A DNA stretch of 64,000 nt from an uncultured Trueperaceae bacterium. Its GTDB lineage: Bacteria > Deinococcota > Deinococci > Deinococcales > Trueperaceae. Below are positions 46,123-54,480 of the stretch, in pieces. The stretch covers positions 336,110-400,109 of the forward strand of contig CALMXZ010000012.1 in NCBI GenBank assembly GCA_937873495.1. The letters are read 5' to 3'. Position 1 is the first letter of the stretch, and each line of letters starts with the position of its first letter. The notes beneath the pieces were generated by a model. The model was not told the DNA's origin and searched no databases. It saw only the letters and a list, made by a program, of their open reading frames with translations. A program made the translations under genes and the position numbers.

Positions 46123-46701
46123 GTGGGAAAAGTAGTCATGTACGCCTCGGTGTCGGTAGACGGCTTCATCGCCGACGAGAACGACCAGCCCGGACCGCTG
46201 TTCGACTGGCTGCTCGGCGGCGACGTGCCGCTGGACGCGAGCGGCGTGTTGAAGGTGTCGCAGGCGTCCTACGACTACACTCGGGCGTACTGGGACGCGA
46301 TCGGGGTGACCATCGCCGGCCGCCACGTCTTCGACATGACGAACGGCTGGGACGGCACGCCGCCGTCCGGCATCGACCACGTCGTCGTCGTGACCCACCG
46401 GGGCAGGCCCGCGGGTTGGTATCCAGAGGCGCCGTTCCACTTCGTCGACGGCGTCGAGGCTGCCATGGCCAAGGCGCAGGAGCTGGCGGGTGAGCGAGTC
46501 GTCGAGGTCGCCGCCGGCGACGTCGGTGGCCAGATGCTCGCCGCGGGGCTGGTCGACGAGGTGCGGATGGATGTCGTGCCCGTAGTGTTCGGCTCGGGCA
46601 AGCGCTTCTTCGGGTCGGTCGACGCGCAGCGCCTGTTGAAGGATCCTGATGAGGTGATCCGGGGGAGCCGGGTGCTGCATCTGCGATTTGCGGTGCGCTA
46701 G
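46123..46701 (+). CDS. Dihydrofolate-reductase/RibD C-terminal-like protein
   Basis: A protein of 192 residues starting MGKVVMYASVSVDGFIADEND, a typical DHFR-like/RibD_C fold opening. GRHVFDMTNGWDG and VEVAAGDVGGQMLAAGLVDEV (NADPH-binding loop) follow, and it ends with VVPVVFGSGKRFF. Such proteins are NADPH-dependent reductases, rarely true DHFRs. GAGGAG lies seven bases before the GTG at 46123. It is followed by a convergent membrane-protein gene. Confidence 0.9.
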   Translation: MGKVVMYASVSVDGFIADENDQPGPLFDWLLGGDVPLDASGVLKVSQASYDYTRAYWDAIGVTIAGRHVFDMTNGWDGTPPSGIDHVVVVTHRGRPAGWYPEAPFHFVDGVEAAMAKAQELAGERVVEVAAGDVGGQMLAAGLVDEVRMDVVPVVFGSGKRFFGSVDAQRLLKDPDEVIRGSRVLHLRFAVR

Positions 46702-46779
46702 AAGCTTCACGGCGAGACTAGCTCGAGGCGCGTGTGATCCGGCACACCATCACTACTGGCCGGCGGGCGAAACGCCTAG

Positions 46780-47208
46780 CTAAGGCTTGTCGAGATCGAC
46801 AGTCGCAGTTCGGGACGGCCGCGGCCAGGCCAGTGCGATCAGAACGGCCCTGATCACGCCGCCGACCACCGGGAACGGCAGCGCGAACCCCCACCAGAAC
46901 ACGGCTTCGATCGGCAGCAGACCAGCGACCATCAGTAGTCCAGCTCGCCTGCCACGCCAGAGCAACGACGCGCCGTATCCGGATATCAGGCTGACCAGAA
47001 GGAAGAGTGCGAGCGCGAGGACGAGTCGCCACTCCGGCAGCGAGTCCGACCATGGGCCGCCGTACATAGGAAACATATCCCATAGCCAGGGAAGCTCGTG
47101 GTTCCGAACCACATACAACGACACGGGTATGGCGGGCAGACCGAACAGTAAGGACTGAAGCCAGGTCACGATCGCCGCGCCGCGAGCCGGGCGCCTTCGG
47201 ACGTTCAC
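46780..47208 (-). CDS. Small membrane protein of unknown function
   Basis: A protein of 142 residues with four hydrophobic stretches: IVTWLQSLLFGLPAIPVSLYV, LVLALALFLLVSLISGYGAS, LLMVAGLLPIEAVFWWGFAL, and VVGGVIRAVLIALAW. The conserved-looking NHELPWLWDMFPMYGGPWS lies between the first two. The GTG at 47208 is chosen because AGGAGG is five bases upstream; the frame is open to 47370, but without family resemblance. I recognise no family. Confidence 0.7.
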   Translation of the reverse strand: MNVRRRPARGAAIVTWLQSLLFGLPAIPVSLYVVRNHELPWLWDMFPMYGGPWSDSLPEWRLVLALALFLLVSLISGYGASLLWRGRRAGLLMVAGLLPIEAVFWWGFALPFPVVGGVIRAVLIALAWPRPSRTATVDLDKP

Positions 47209-47371
47209 TCTCGCCTCCTCTAACTGTGCGTGCATCAACGCTATCCGAAATCTCGTCGCACGTCTGAGGACTGGGCAGCCAAACACGGGGCCTTCTTCGA
47301 GGCGAGCGTCGAGGCTGGGTCGAAGGTCGCGAACTAGGTTGTCGCCACGCCTGTCACCACACTCAAGCAAT

Positions 47372-47393
47372 CGGCCCCGCGAATGCGGGGCCG
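47372..47393 (-). terminator. Terminator after tRNA-Pro (GGG)
   Basis: A 9-bp stem, CGGCCCCGC with GCGGGGCCG, and a 4-base loop, 33 bases downstream of tRNA-Pro on the minus strand, followed by ATTGCTTG. Confidence 0.75.
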
Positions 47394-47425
47394 TCTCCTG
47401 AGAGTGCCGTCCTGGACGGTGTTTC

Positions 47426-47502
47426 TGGTCGGGGTGGCCGGATTTGAACCGACGACCACTTGACCCCCAGTCAAGTGCGCTACCAGGCTGCGCTACACCC
47501 CG
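47426..47502 (-). tRNA. tRNA-Pro (anticodon GGG)
   Basis: Acceptor CGGGGTG with CACCCCG, anticodon loop CTGGGGG, T loop GTTCAAATC, CCA encoded. Confidence 0.97.
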
Positions 47503-47588
47503 CTACCGCCGTGGTGGCGCGAAGCCGACCAACGGGCGCCTCGAACGAGAGACGCAACCGCAAGTTTACGTGCGGGACGAAGGGCTAG

Positions 47589-48758
47589 TCAATGCTTGTG
47601 GCCCGCGTGAAGCTCGCCCGGCCGCAGCGCCTTCTTGCCGCCGGCGAACAGCGTGGCCGCCACGGCCGTAGTGATAGGGACCGACAGAACTAGCCCGATG
47701 GAGCCCACCAGCGTATGGACGACCTCCGTGGCCACGAGCTCGATGTTGACGGCGCGCGCGAGGGTGAAGTCGCCCATCGTGAGGAGCACGAGCAGCGGCA
47801 GGGCGGAGCCGGCGTAGGCCAGCACGAGCGTGTTGACGAGCGACCCGATGTGGTCGTACCCCACGCGCATGCCCGAGGCGTACAGGCTCGACCACGGGAG
47901 CTCGGGGTCGACGTGCGCCAGCTCGCGCACCACGCTCGCCTGCACGATGGTCGTGTCGGTCAACGCGCCGAGCGCACCGACGAGCAGGCCGGCGAGCAGC
48001 AGGCCGCGCATGCTCACTTGGCTGGCGCCGAACGAGATCATCATGGCCTCCTCCGTGCCGAGGCCCGTGAGCTTGGCGAAGTGCATGAAGGCGACGCCGA
48101 GGACCATCGTCACGATCACGGCGCCGAAGGTGCCGATGATGGCGGCGGTGGTGGACCAGTTGAGCCCGTGGACGAAGTAGATGGAGAGCAGGAGGATGCT
48201 GCCTGCGCCGACGAGGCTGACCACGATGGGGCTCCAGCCGTCGAGGATCCTCGGCACGATGAACGCGATCACGATGGCGAGGCTGGCGCTGGTGGCGAGG
48301 AAGGCGCGCAGGCCCTTGAACCGCGCCACCGCGACGCTCGTGAAGAGGAACAGCGCGACCAGCACGAACAGCGCGGGGCGCCTGATCCAGTCGACCACCA
48401 CCATGCTCCTCTGCCCGCTCGGCCCCTGCGAGTAGTAGAGCTCCACGTTGTCGCCGACGCGGTACGGCGCGCTCACCGTGCCGCCGACCGCCGGCGCCGC
48501 CGGCACCTCCGCGGTCACGCGCTCGCCGCTGCCGAGCCTCACCACGGCGCTACCGCCGGTGGCGGGGTCGGCCGGGTTCGTGTACGTCAGCTCTACGATG
48601 CGCCCTTCGACGTAGCCGAAGTCGGCGTTCTGAGCTTGGGCATGGGCTGGGGCGGCTAGCCAGCAGACGACGATGAACGCCGCGAGCAACAGTCCGTTGG
48701 GGTTGAGCGAGAGGCGGCCGGGTGAGCGCGCGCCATTAAGTGGCCGGTGGTCATGCAC
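47589..48758 (-). CDS. YibE/F family membrane protein
   Basis: A protein of 389 residues. A signal peptide-like helix ([18 protein letters not shown]) is followed by a periplasmic beta domain (about 45-125; [19 protein letters not shown]) and seven or eight hydrophobic helices. The YibE/F signatures include [41 protein letters not shown] and [23 protein letters not shown]. The family is conserved but its function is not established. It ends in HAGHKH. It is divergent from the NUDIX gene at 48892. Confidence 0.92.
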   Translation of the reverse strand: MHDHRPLNGARSPGRLSLNPNGLLLAAFIVVCWLAAPAHAQAQNADFGYVEGRIVELTYTNPADPATGGSAVVRLGSGERVTAEVPAAPAVGGTVSAPYRVGDNVELYYSQGPSGQRSMVVVDWIRRPALFVLVALFLFTSVAVARFKGLRAFLATSASLAIVIAFIVPRILDGWSPIVVSLVGAGSILLLSIYFVHGLNWSTTAAIIGTFGAVIVTMVLGVAFMHFAKLTGLGTEEAMMISFGASQVSMRGLLLAGLLVGALGALTDTTIVQASVVRELAHVDPELPWSSLYASGMRVGYDHIGSLVNTLVLAYAGSALPLLVLLTMGDFTLARAVNIELVATEVVHTLVGSIGLVLSVPITTAVAATLFAGGKKALRPGELHAGHKH

Positions 48759-48891
48759 TGTGCCGGGCTCCGATCGTGTTCGCAGGCTTGCCCGAACGCG
48801 CTCCTCGAGAGCCGAGGTGTCCGGGTGACTTCCGAGGATACGAGGGAGAGTCCCACCCGCGCAACCGCCTCCGGACCGTTATCATCCTCGC

Positions 48892-49563
48892 GTGGGCGAC
48901 CCTAGCGCAGAGCCCCTCGACGTCCTCGACGAGGCGGGTAACCTCACCGGCCGCATCAAGCCTCGGGGGCAGGTGCACGTCGACGGCGACTGGCACCGTG
49001 CCATCCACATCTGGGTGGTGCGGCCCGGCGACCTCGTGCTGGTGCAGCGTCGGTCGAGGGCCAAGGACCTGGAAGCGGGGAAGCTCGACGTCAGCGTTGG
49101 CGGGCACGTGCGTGCCGGCGAACCGTTCATCGGGTCGCTGAGGGAAGCCGAGGAGGAGCTCGGTCTGGCGTTGCGGCCTGGGCAGGTGGAGTACCTCGGC
49201 ACCGTCGTCAGCGTGCGTGAGTACCCCGATCTGCCTGTCCCGCTGATCGACCGCGAGCACCAGGACGTGTACGTCACGGCCGACGATCGGCCACTGAGCG
49301 AGTACCGCCTGCAGCAGGAAGAGGTCGAGGCGGTCTACGAGGTGCCCGTGGCGCGCGCCATCGCGCTCTTCCGGCATGGGGAGCACGTGGCCGCGGCCGG
49401 CTACGACTCGATGCGCAGGCCGAGCAACGCCCTGCTGTACGAGGCCGACCTGCCAAGCCGCGGTCGGGCGCTCTTGGCGGAGTCGCTGGAGCGCGTCGCG
49501 GCCTACCTGAACGGGGAAGAGGCGTCGGACATCGCCCAACGCCCCTTCGGAGCATCACCCTAG
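48892..49563 (+). CDS. NUDIX hydrolase, IPP-isomerase-like branch
   Basis: A protein of 223 residues. EPLDVLDEAGNLTGRIKPRGQVHVDGDWHRAIHIWV is the start shared by the isopentenyl-diphosphate isomerase-like NUDIX proteins. The box is GGHVRAGEPFIGSLREAEEELGL, with REAEEE intact. The C-terminal 70 residues look helical. It could be a NUDIX hydrolase or an isomerase relative; the Cys/Glu isomerase residues are not evident. The GTG at 48892 has no ribosome site; TATCAT ends six bases before it (48880-48885). Confidence 0.88.
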   Translation: MGDPSAEPLDVLDEAGNLTGRIKPRGQVHVDGDWHRAIHIWVVRPGDLVLVQRRSRAKDLEAGKLDVSVGGHVRAGEPFIGSLREAEEELGLALRPGQVEYLGTVVSVREYPDLPVPLIDREHQDVYVTADDRPLSEYRLQQEEVEAVYEVPVARAIALFRHGEHVAAAGYDSMRRPSNALLYEADLPSRGRALLAESLERVAAYLNGEEASDIAQRPFGASP

Positions 49564-49627
49564 CTGTCAAGACCGCAGCGTGTCGCCGGTGAAGGTGCCT
49601 ACGCGGCGCGCTGCGCTCCCGCAGCGC

Positions 49628-51655
49628 TCAGTTCTCGATCACGGTCGGCACGATGAGCGGGTTGCGCCCCGTCGCCTTCCGGATGTAGCGCCTCACGGGG
49701 TAGAAGATGTCATCGCGGATGTCGCCTAGGCGGCGCTTCTCGCGGATGCCGCGCTGCAGGCTCTCCAACGCGATCTTCTCGACCTCGTCCTTCATGCCGT
49801 TGCTGCCCTGGGCCACGCCCCGCATGATGACCTCGACGGTCGGCGACTTGCTGGCGAGGGCCATGATGACCACGACGCCGTCGGCCGAGAGCGCCTGGCG
49901 GTCGCGGATGATCGGTTCGGTCACCTCGTCGCCCGCCTTGCCGACGGTGTCGATCAGCACCACGCCGGCGTCGACGCTGCCCGTCACCTTCATGTCGTCG
50001 CGGCCCAGCTCGACCACGTCGCCGTTGCCGACGATGAGCGTCTTCTTCGGCGGGTGACTCATGCCGTCCGCCAGGCGCTGGTGGTGGACCTGGTGACGCA
50101 TCTCGCCGTGCCACGGGAGGAAGAACTTCGGTCGCGTCAGGTCGAGGATGAGCTTGAGCTCCTCGCGGCTGGCATGGCCGGAGGTGTGGACCTTGTAAGC
50201 GGGCGGGTAGAGCACGTTGACGCGGCTGGCGTAGAGCTGGTTGATGACGCGCCCGACGGCCTCCTCGTTGCCGGGGATCGGGTTGGAGGAGAGGATGACC
50301 GTGTCGCCGGGCTTCAGGCGGATCTTGCGGTGCGTGCCGTTGGCGAGCCGCGACAGGGCGGCCATCGGCTGGCCCTGCGACCCGGTGCACAGGAACAGGA
50401 CCTTGTCGTCCTGGATGTCGCCGAGGTCGTCGGTGCTGACGAACGGGTGCTTGGCCTCGAGGTAGCCGAGCTCCTGGGCGATGCCGATGGCCTTGATCAT
50501 CGACCGCCCCTCCATGATCACGCGCCGGTCGTACCTCTCGGCGATGCGCACGAAGTTCTGCAGCCGGTGTACGTGGCTCGAGAACGTCGTGACGATGACG
50601 CGCCCCTTCGCCTTGGCCACGATCTCGTCGACGGCCATGGCGACGTCGTGCTCGCTGGGCGTGTAGCCGGGGCGCTCGGCGTTCGTGCTGTCGGAGATGA
50701 GGAGCAGCACGCCGTCGGCGCCGGCCTGGGCGAGCTTGTGGAGGTGGCTCGTCTTGCCGTCGGCCGGGTTGTAGTCGAGCTTGAAGTCGCCAGAGTGCAC
50801 CACGCGCCCGATGGGCGTGTGGACGATGATGCCGGAGTTGTCCGGGATGGAGTGGGTCATGCGGAAGAAGTCGACCGTGAAGCTCTTGCTGATCTTCACG
50901 CGCGCGTCCGTGCTGATCTCGCGCAGGTCGACGTCGGACTCGCTGAGCTTGAACTCCTCGAACTTCCCGCGCAGCAGGCCGAGGGTGAGGCGGGCGCCGT
51001 ACATGGGGACCTTGGGCAGGAGCCTGATCATGTACGGCAGGCCACCGATGTGGTCCTCGTGGCCGTGCGTCAGCACCCAGCCCTTGATCTTGTGGGAGTT
51101 CTCGACGACCCAGTCGATCTTCGGCACGATGATGTCGACGCCGAGCATCTCCGTCTCCGGGAACGCCAACCCGCCGTCGATCAGCAGGATCTCGTCGTCG
51201 TACTCGAAGGCGAACATGTTCTTGCCGATCTCGCCCATGCCGCCAAGCGCGATGACCTTCAGCTTCTTGTCGTCGGTGGCCGGCTTGGGTCCGCTGTCGG
51301 AGCTCCCGGCGGCGTGCGCGCCGCCGGTGCGGTCGCGCTTGTCGCTGCCCTGGCCGGCGGCCTGCACCGGTTGGGACGACTGGGACGCCGTCTGAGCCTG
51401 GGCTTCTTGCGCGCGCCCACCGCCCTGGCGCCCCTGCCCGCGGCGACCGCGCCGCGACCTGCCGCCGCCTTCGCCCGTCTGCGCCTTCGAGGGTGTGCCG
51501 GTCTGGCTGGAGCCGGTCGCTTCGCCCGCGGTCTTGGCGGGCTTGTTCTCTGGTCGCCGCACGCGGGGCGCCGGGCTGCCGCCCTGGTCGCCCGCGGCGG
51601 GAGCGGCACGCTTGCGTCCGCGCGTCTCGTTGAGCTTGCGCTCGTCATCTGGCAT
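49628..51655 (-). CDS. rnj: Ribonuclease J
   Basis: A protein of 675 residues; RNase J is usually about 550, and the extra 125 are an N-terminal, disordered, Arg/Gly/Gln-rich extension (GGGRSRRGRRGQGRQGGG). From about residue 130 the metallo-beta-lactamase/beta-CASP enzyme follows, with LTHGHEDHIGGLPY (HxHxDH) and VHSGDFKLD, and the C-terminal dimerisation domain. It is a 5'-to-3' exo- and endo-RNase for mRNA decay and rRNA maturation. It lies 26 bases after pnp on the same strand. Confidence 0.95.
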   Translation of the reverse strand: MPDDERKLNETRGRKRAAPAAGDQGGSPAPRVRRPENKPAKTAGEATGSSQTGTPSKAQTGEGGGRSRRGRRGQGRQGGGRAQEAQAQTASQSSQPVQAAGQGSDKRDRTGGAHAAGSSDSGPKPATDDKKLKVIALGGMGEIGKNMFAFEYDDEILLIDGGLAFPETEMLGVDIIVPKIDWVVENSHKIKGWVLTHGHEDHIGGLPYMIRLLPKVPMYGARLTLGLLRGKFEEFKLSESDVDLREISTDARVKISKSFTVDFFRMTHSIPDNSGIIVHTPIGRVVHSGDFKLDYNPADGKTSHLHKLAQAGADGVLLLISDSTNAERPGYTPSEHDVAMAVDEIVAKAKGRVIVTTFSSHVHRLQNFVRIAERYDRRVIMEGRSMIKAIGIAQELGYLEAKHPFVSTDDLGDIQDDKVLFLCTGSQGQPMAALSRLANGTHRKIRLKPGDTVILSSNPIPGNEEAVGRVINQLYASRVNVLYPPAYKVHTSGHASREELKLILDLTRPKFFLPWHGEMRHQVHHQRLADGMSHPPKKTLIVGNGDVVELGRDDMKVTGSVDAGVVLIDTVGKAGDEVTEPIIRDRQALSADGVVVIMALASKSPTVEVIMRGVAQGSNGMKDEVEKIALESLQRGIREKRRLGDIRDDIFYPVRRYIRKATGRNPLIVPTVIEN

Positions 51656-51681
51656 GTTCTGTTCCTCTATCTATCTGCGTC

Positions 51682-53886
51682 TTAGAAACGATCGCGCCTC
51701 GGGCCGCGGTCGCGGCCGTTCCGGTCGCGGCGCTCGCCACGGTCGCCGCCGGGTCCGCGGCGCGGGCCGCGCGGGGCGATCTTGCCTTCCAGTTCGGGGC
51801 GGACCAGGTCGATCTTGCCGCGCTCGTCGATGCCGTTGACCTTGACCCTCAGCCTGTCGCCCTGCTTGAGGAAGTCCTCGACGTTCTCCACGCGCTCCTC
51901 GGCGATCTGACTGATGTGCAGCAGGCCGTCCGTGCCCGGGAAGAGCGTGATGAACGCGCCGAACTCGGTCGTCTTGGCGACGACGCCGTCGTACTCCTTG
52001 CCGACCTCGGCCGAGGCGGTGAGCGCCTCGATCTGGGCTTTGACGGCCCGCGCCGCGTTGGAGTCTTCGGAGTAGATGCGCACGGTGCCGTCTTCCTGCA
52101 CTTCCACCGTCGCGCCCATGGCCTCGAGCTCCCGGATCTGCTTGCCGCCGGGTCCGATGACCGTGCCGATCTTGTCGACCGGGATCTTGACCTGCAGGAT
52201 GCGCGGGGCGCGGGCCGAGATCTCGGTGCGCGGCGCCGCCAGCGTCTTGGCCATCTCGCCGAGGATGTGCAGCCGGCCGACGCGCGCCTGGGCGAGCGCC
52301 TCGCGCATGACGGCGGCCGTGATGCCGCCGATCTTGATGTCCATCTGCAGCGCCGTGACGCCCTCGGCCGTGCCCGTCACCTTGAAGTCCATGTCGCCGA
52401 GCGCGTCCTCGGAGCCGAGGATGTCGGTGAGGATCCGGTAGGACGTACCTTCCATCACGAGGCCCATGGCGATGCCGGCTACCGAGGCCCTGAGGGGCAC
52501 GCCGGCGTCCATGAGCGCGAGGCAGCCGGAGCACACGGTGGCCATCGAGGACGAGCCGTTGGACTCGAGTGTCTCGCCGACCACGCGGATGACGTAGGGG
52601 AACTCCTCCTGGCTCGGCATGACGTCGAGCAGGGCGCGGCGCGCCAGGTTGCCGTGGCCGAGCTCGCGCCTGCCGGTGCCCCTGAGGCGCTTGACCTCGC
52701 CCGTGGAGTACGGCGGGAAGTTGTAGTGGAGCATGAACTCCTCGCTGGAGTCTAGCGTCAGGTCGTCCACGAGACGGTTGTCGCGGCCCGTGCCGAGCGT
52801 TGCCACGCCAAGGACCTGCGTCTCGCCGCGCGTGAACACGGCCGAACCGTGCGCCATCGGCAGCACGCCCGTCTCGATCCAGATCGGGCGCACCTGGTCT
52901 GAACGCCGACCGTCGACGCGGAGGTTCTCCTCGAGGATGAGCCGGCGCAGCTCGGCCTTCTCGACCTTGTCGAAGGCGGCCTTGTACTCGTCGACGAGCG
53001 CGGCGGCGCCTTCGGCTGCGGCGTCGGGGACGAGCCCGGCGATGATCGCGTCGCGCAGCGCCTTCACCGTCTCGGCGCGCTCGTGCTTCCCTCCGGTGAG
53101 GAGGGCGTCGCGCAGCTTGCCTGCCGCGCCGCGCCGCACGCTCTCGAGCGCTTCCTGCGACAGCTCGTTGCTGGCGGTGAAGCCGCGCTTCGGCTGACCG
53201 ATCTCGCTGCGGATGCGTTCGATGAGGGCCACGACCGGCGCGAGTTGCGCCTGGGCGAACTCGATGGCGCCGACCATGACGTCCTCGGAGAGCTCGCTGG
53301 CGGCGGCCTCGACCATGAGCACCGCGTCCTTGCTGGCCGCTACGGTCAGCTCGAGCTGCGAGCCGCCCTCGTGGAGCAGACGCATGCTGGGGTTGGCGAG
53401 GTACTCGCCGTCCGCGTACCCCACGGTGCAGCAGGCCGTCGGCCCGTTCCACGGGATGTCCGAGATGGCGAGGGCGGCGGAGGCGCCGATGGCCGCGAGC
53501 GGCGCCGGGTCGTTGACCTGGTCGGCCGAGAGCACCGTCACGATGACCTGGACCTCGTTGCGCAGGCCCTTGGGGAAGAGGGGCCGGATCTGGCGGTCGA
53601 CGATGCGAGCGTTCAGCGTGCCCTGGATGCCGGGGCGGCCCTCGCGGCGCATGAACGAGCCGGGGATCTTGCCGATGGCGTAGTGGCGCTCCTCGTACTC
53701 GACCGTGAGTGGGAGGAACGGCACCGGCGAGGCGCTGTCGTTCATCTGGGCCGTGACCAGCACGAGCGTGTCGCCGTAGCGCACGGTCACGCTGCCGGAG
53801 ACCTGCTTGGCGAGCTTGCCCGTCTCGATGACCAGTTCGCGACCGCCGAACTGGGTGGTGTAACGGTGGTGGTTGGGTAGGTTCAT
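51682..53886 (-). CDS. pnp: Polynucleotide phosphorylase
   Basis: A protein of 734 residues: two RNase PH cores separated by the helical domain, then KH ([23 protein letters not shown]) and S1 ([32 protein letters not shown]). The active-site Asp residues are in [11 protein letters not shown]. The last 30 residues are Arg/Gly/Asp-rich. It degrades RNA 3'-to-5' with phosphate. The ATG at 53886 follows GAAGGAG and begins [15 protein letters not shown]. It follows rpsO, as in many bacteria. Confidence 0.96.
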   Translation of the reverse strand: MNLPNHHRYTTQFGGRELVIETGKLAKQVSGSVTVRYGDTLVLVTAQMNDSASPVPFLPLTVEYEERHYAIGKIPGSFMRREGRPGIQGTLNARIVDRQIRPLFPKGLRNEVQVIVTVLSADQVNDPAPLAAIGASAALAISDIPWNGPTACCTVGYADGEYLANPSMRLLHEGGSQLELTVAASKDAVLMVEAAASELSEDVMVGAIEFAQAQLAPVVALIERIRSEIGQPKRGFTASNELSQEALESVRRGAAGKLRDALLTGGKHERAETVKALRDAIIAGLVPDAAAEGAAALVDEYKAAFDKVEKAELRRLILEENLRVDGRRSDQVRPIWIETGVLPMAHGSAVFTRGETQVLGVATLGTGRDNRLVDDLTLDSSEEFMLHYNFPPYSTGEVKRLRGTGRRELGHGNLARRALLDVMPSQEEFPYVIRVVGETLESNGSSSMATVCSGCLALMDAGVPLRASVAGIAMGLVMEGTSYRILTDILGSEDALGDMDFKVTGTAEGVTALQMDIKIGGITAAVMREALAQARVGRLHILGEMAKTLAAPRTEISARAPRILQVKIPVDKIGTVIGPGGKQIRELEAMGATVEVQEDGTVRIYSEDSNAARAVKAQIEALTASAEVGKEYDGVVAKTTEFGAFITLFPGTDGLLHISQIAEERVENVEDFLKQGDRLRVKVNGIDERGKIDLVRPELEGKIAPRGPRRGPGGDRGERRDRNGRDRGPRRDRF

Positions 53887-53950
53887 TGTTTCTCCTTCGC
53901 TCTCTTCCGCTTCGCTGCCCGCTGTCATGATCTTGCCGACCATGTGTCAA

Positions 53951-53977
53951 CGGCGAGGCCGTAGGTTGGCCTCGCCG
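53951..53977 (-). terminator. Hairpin in the rpsO-pnp intergenic region
   Basis: A 10-bp perfect stem, CGGCGAGGCC with GGCCTCGCCG, and a 7-base loop, 65-90 bases before pnp. It could be a partial terminator or an RNase processing site, as the rpsO-pnp gap is in E. coli. Confidence 0.55.
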
Positions 53978-54105
53978 CTAGTGCCAAGTTCAATCAGTGG
54001 CGCTCGCGAAGGCGCCTCTGTTATGTGAGTCGCGCGGTCCGTCTATGGCGGCCGCGCGATGACCTCGACCTCGTCCGGCAGGGGTAGCCCCTAGCGGCTG
54101 CCGAC

Positions 54106-54375
54106 TCAGCGGCGGAGTCCGAGGTTGGCGATCAGTTCCTTGTACGCATCGTAGTCCGTGCGCTCCAAGTACGAGAGGAGGCGCTTGCGCTTGCCGACCA
54201 TCATGAGCAGGCCGCGGCGGCCGTGATGGTCCTTCTTGTGGTTCTGAAGATGGGCGCTGAGCTCCTCGATGCGCTTGGTCAGGAGCGCCACCTGGACGGG
54301 GGCGGAACCGGTGTCCTGCGCGTCCTTGCCGTAACGCTCGATGACCTCGAGCTTCTGTTCTGCGTTCATCGGCAT
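54106..54375 (-). CDS. rpsO: Ribosomal protein S15
   Basis: A protein of 89 residues. GSAPVQVALLTKRIEELSAHLQNHKKDHHGRRGLLMMVGKRK is the universal S15 core that binds 16S rRNA at the 30S junction. The frame is open upstream, but the family starts here; AAAGGT lies about 10 bases before the ATG at 54375. It is followed by pnp. Confidence 0.97.
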   Translation of the reverse strand: MPMNAEQKLEVIERYGKDAQDTGSAPVQVALLTKRIEELSAHLQNHKKDHHGRRGLLMMVGKRKRLLSYLERTDYDAYKELIANLGLRR

Positions 54376-54458
54376 GTCTTGTCTACCTTTCAAGATCGCG
54401 TGTTCCCGGGCCGGATCCGCTTGCATTCGTCGATACCGGCCAAGGTGTCAACCGAGGG

Positions 54459-54464
54459 ATTGTA
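54459..54464 (-). promoter_or_regulatory. Extended -10 promoter element of rpsO-pnp
   Basis: TGCTACAAT on the minus strand: TACAAT with an upstream TG, about 85 bases before rpsO. No -35 is needed for such a promoter. Confidence 0.45.
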
Positions 54465-54480
54465 GCACGTGATCGAGGGG

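Noticed and set aside
53945..53950. TTGACA before pnp as a -35 box
   Set aside because: There is no -10-like sequence at 16-19 bases, and it lies on the edge of the intergenic hairpin.
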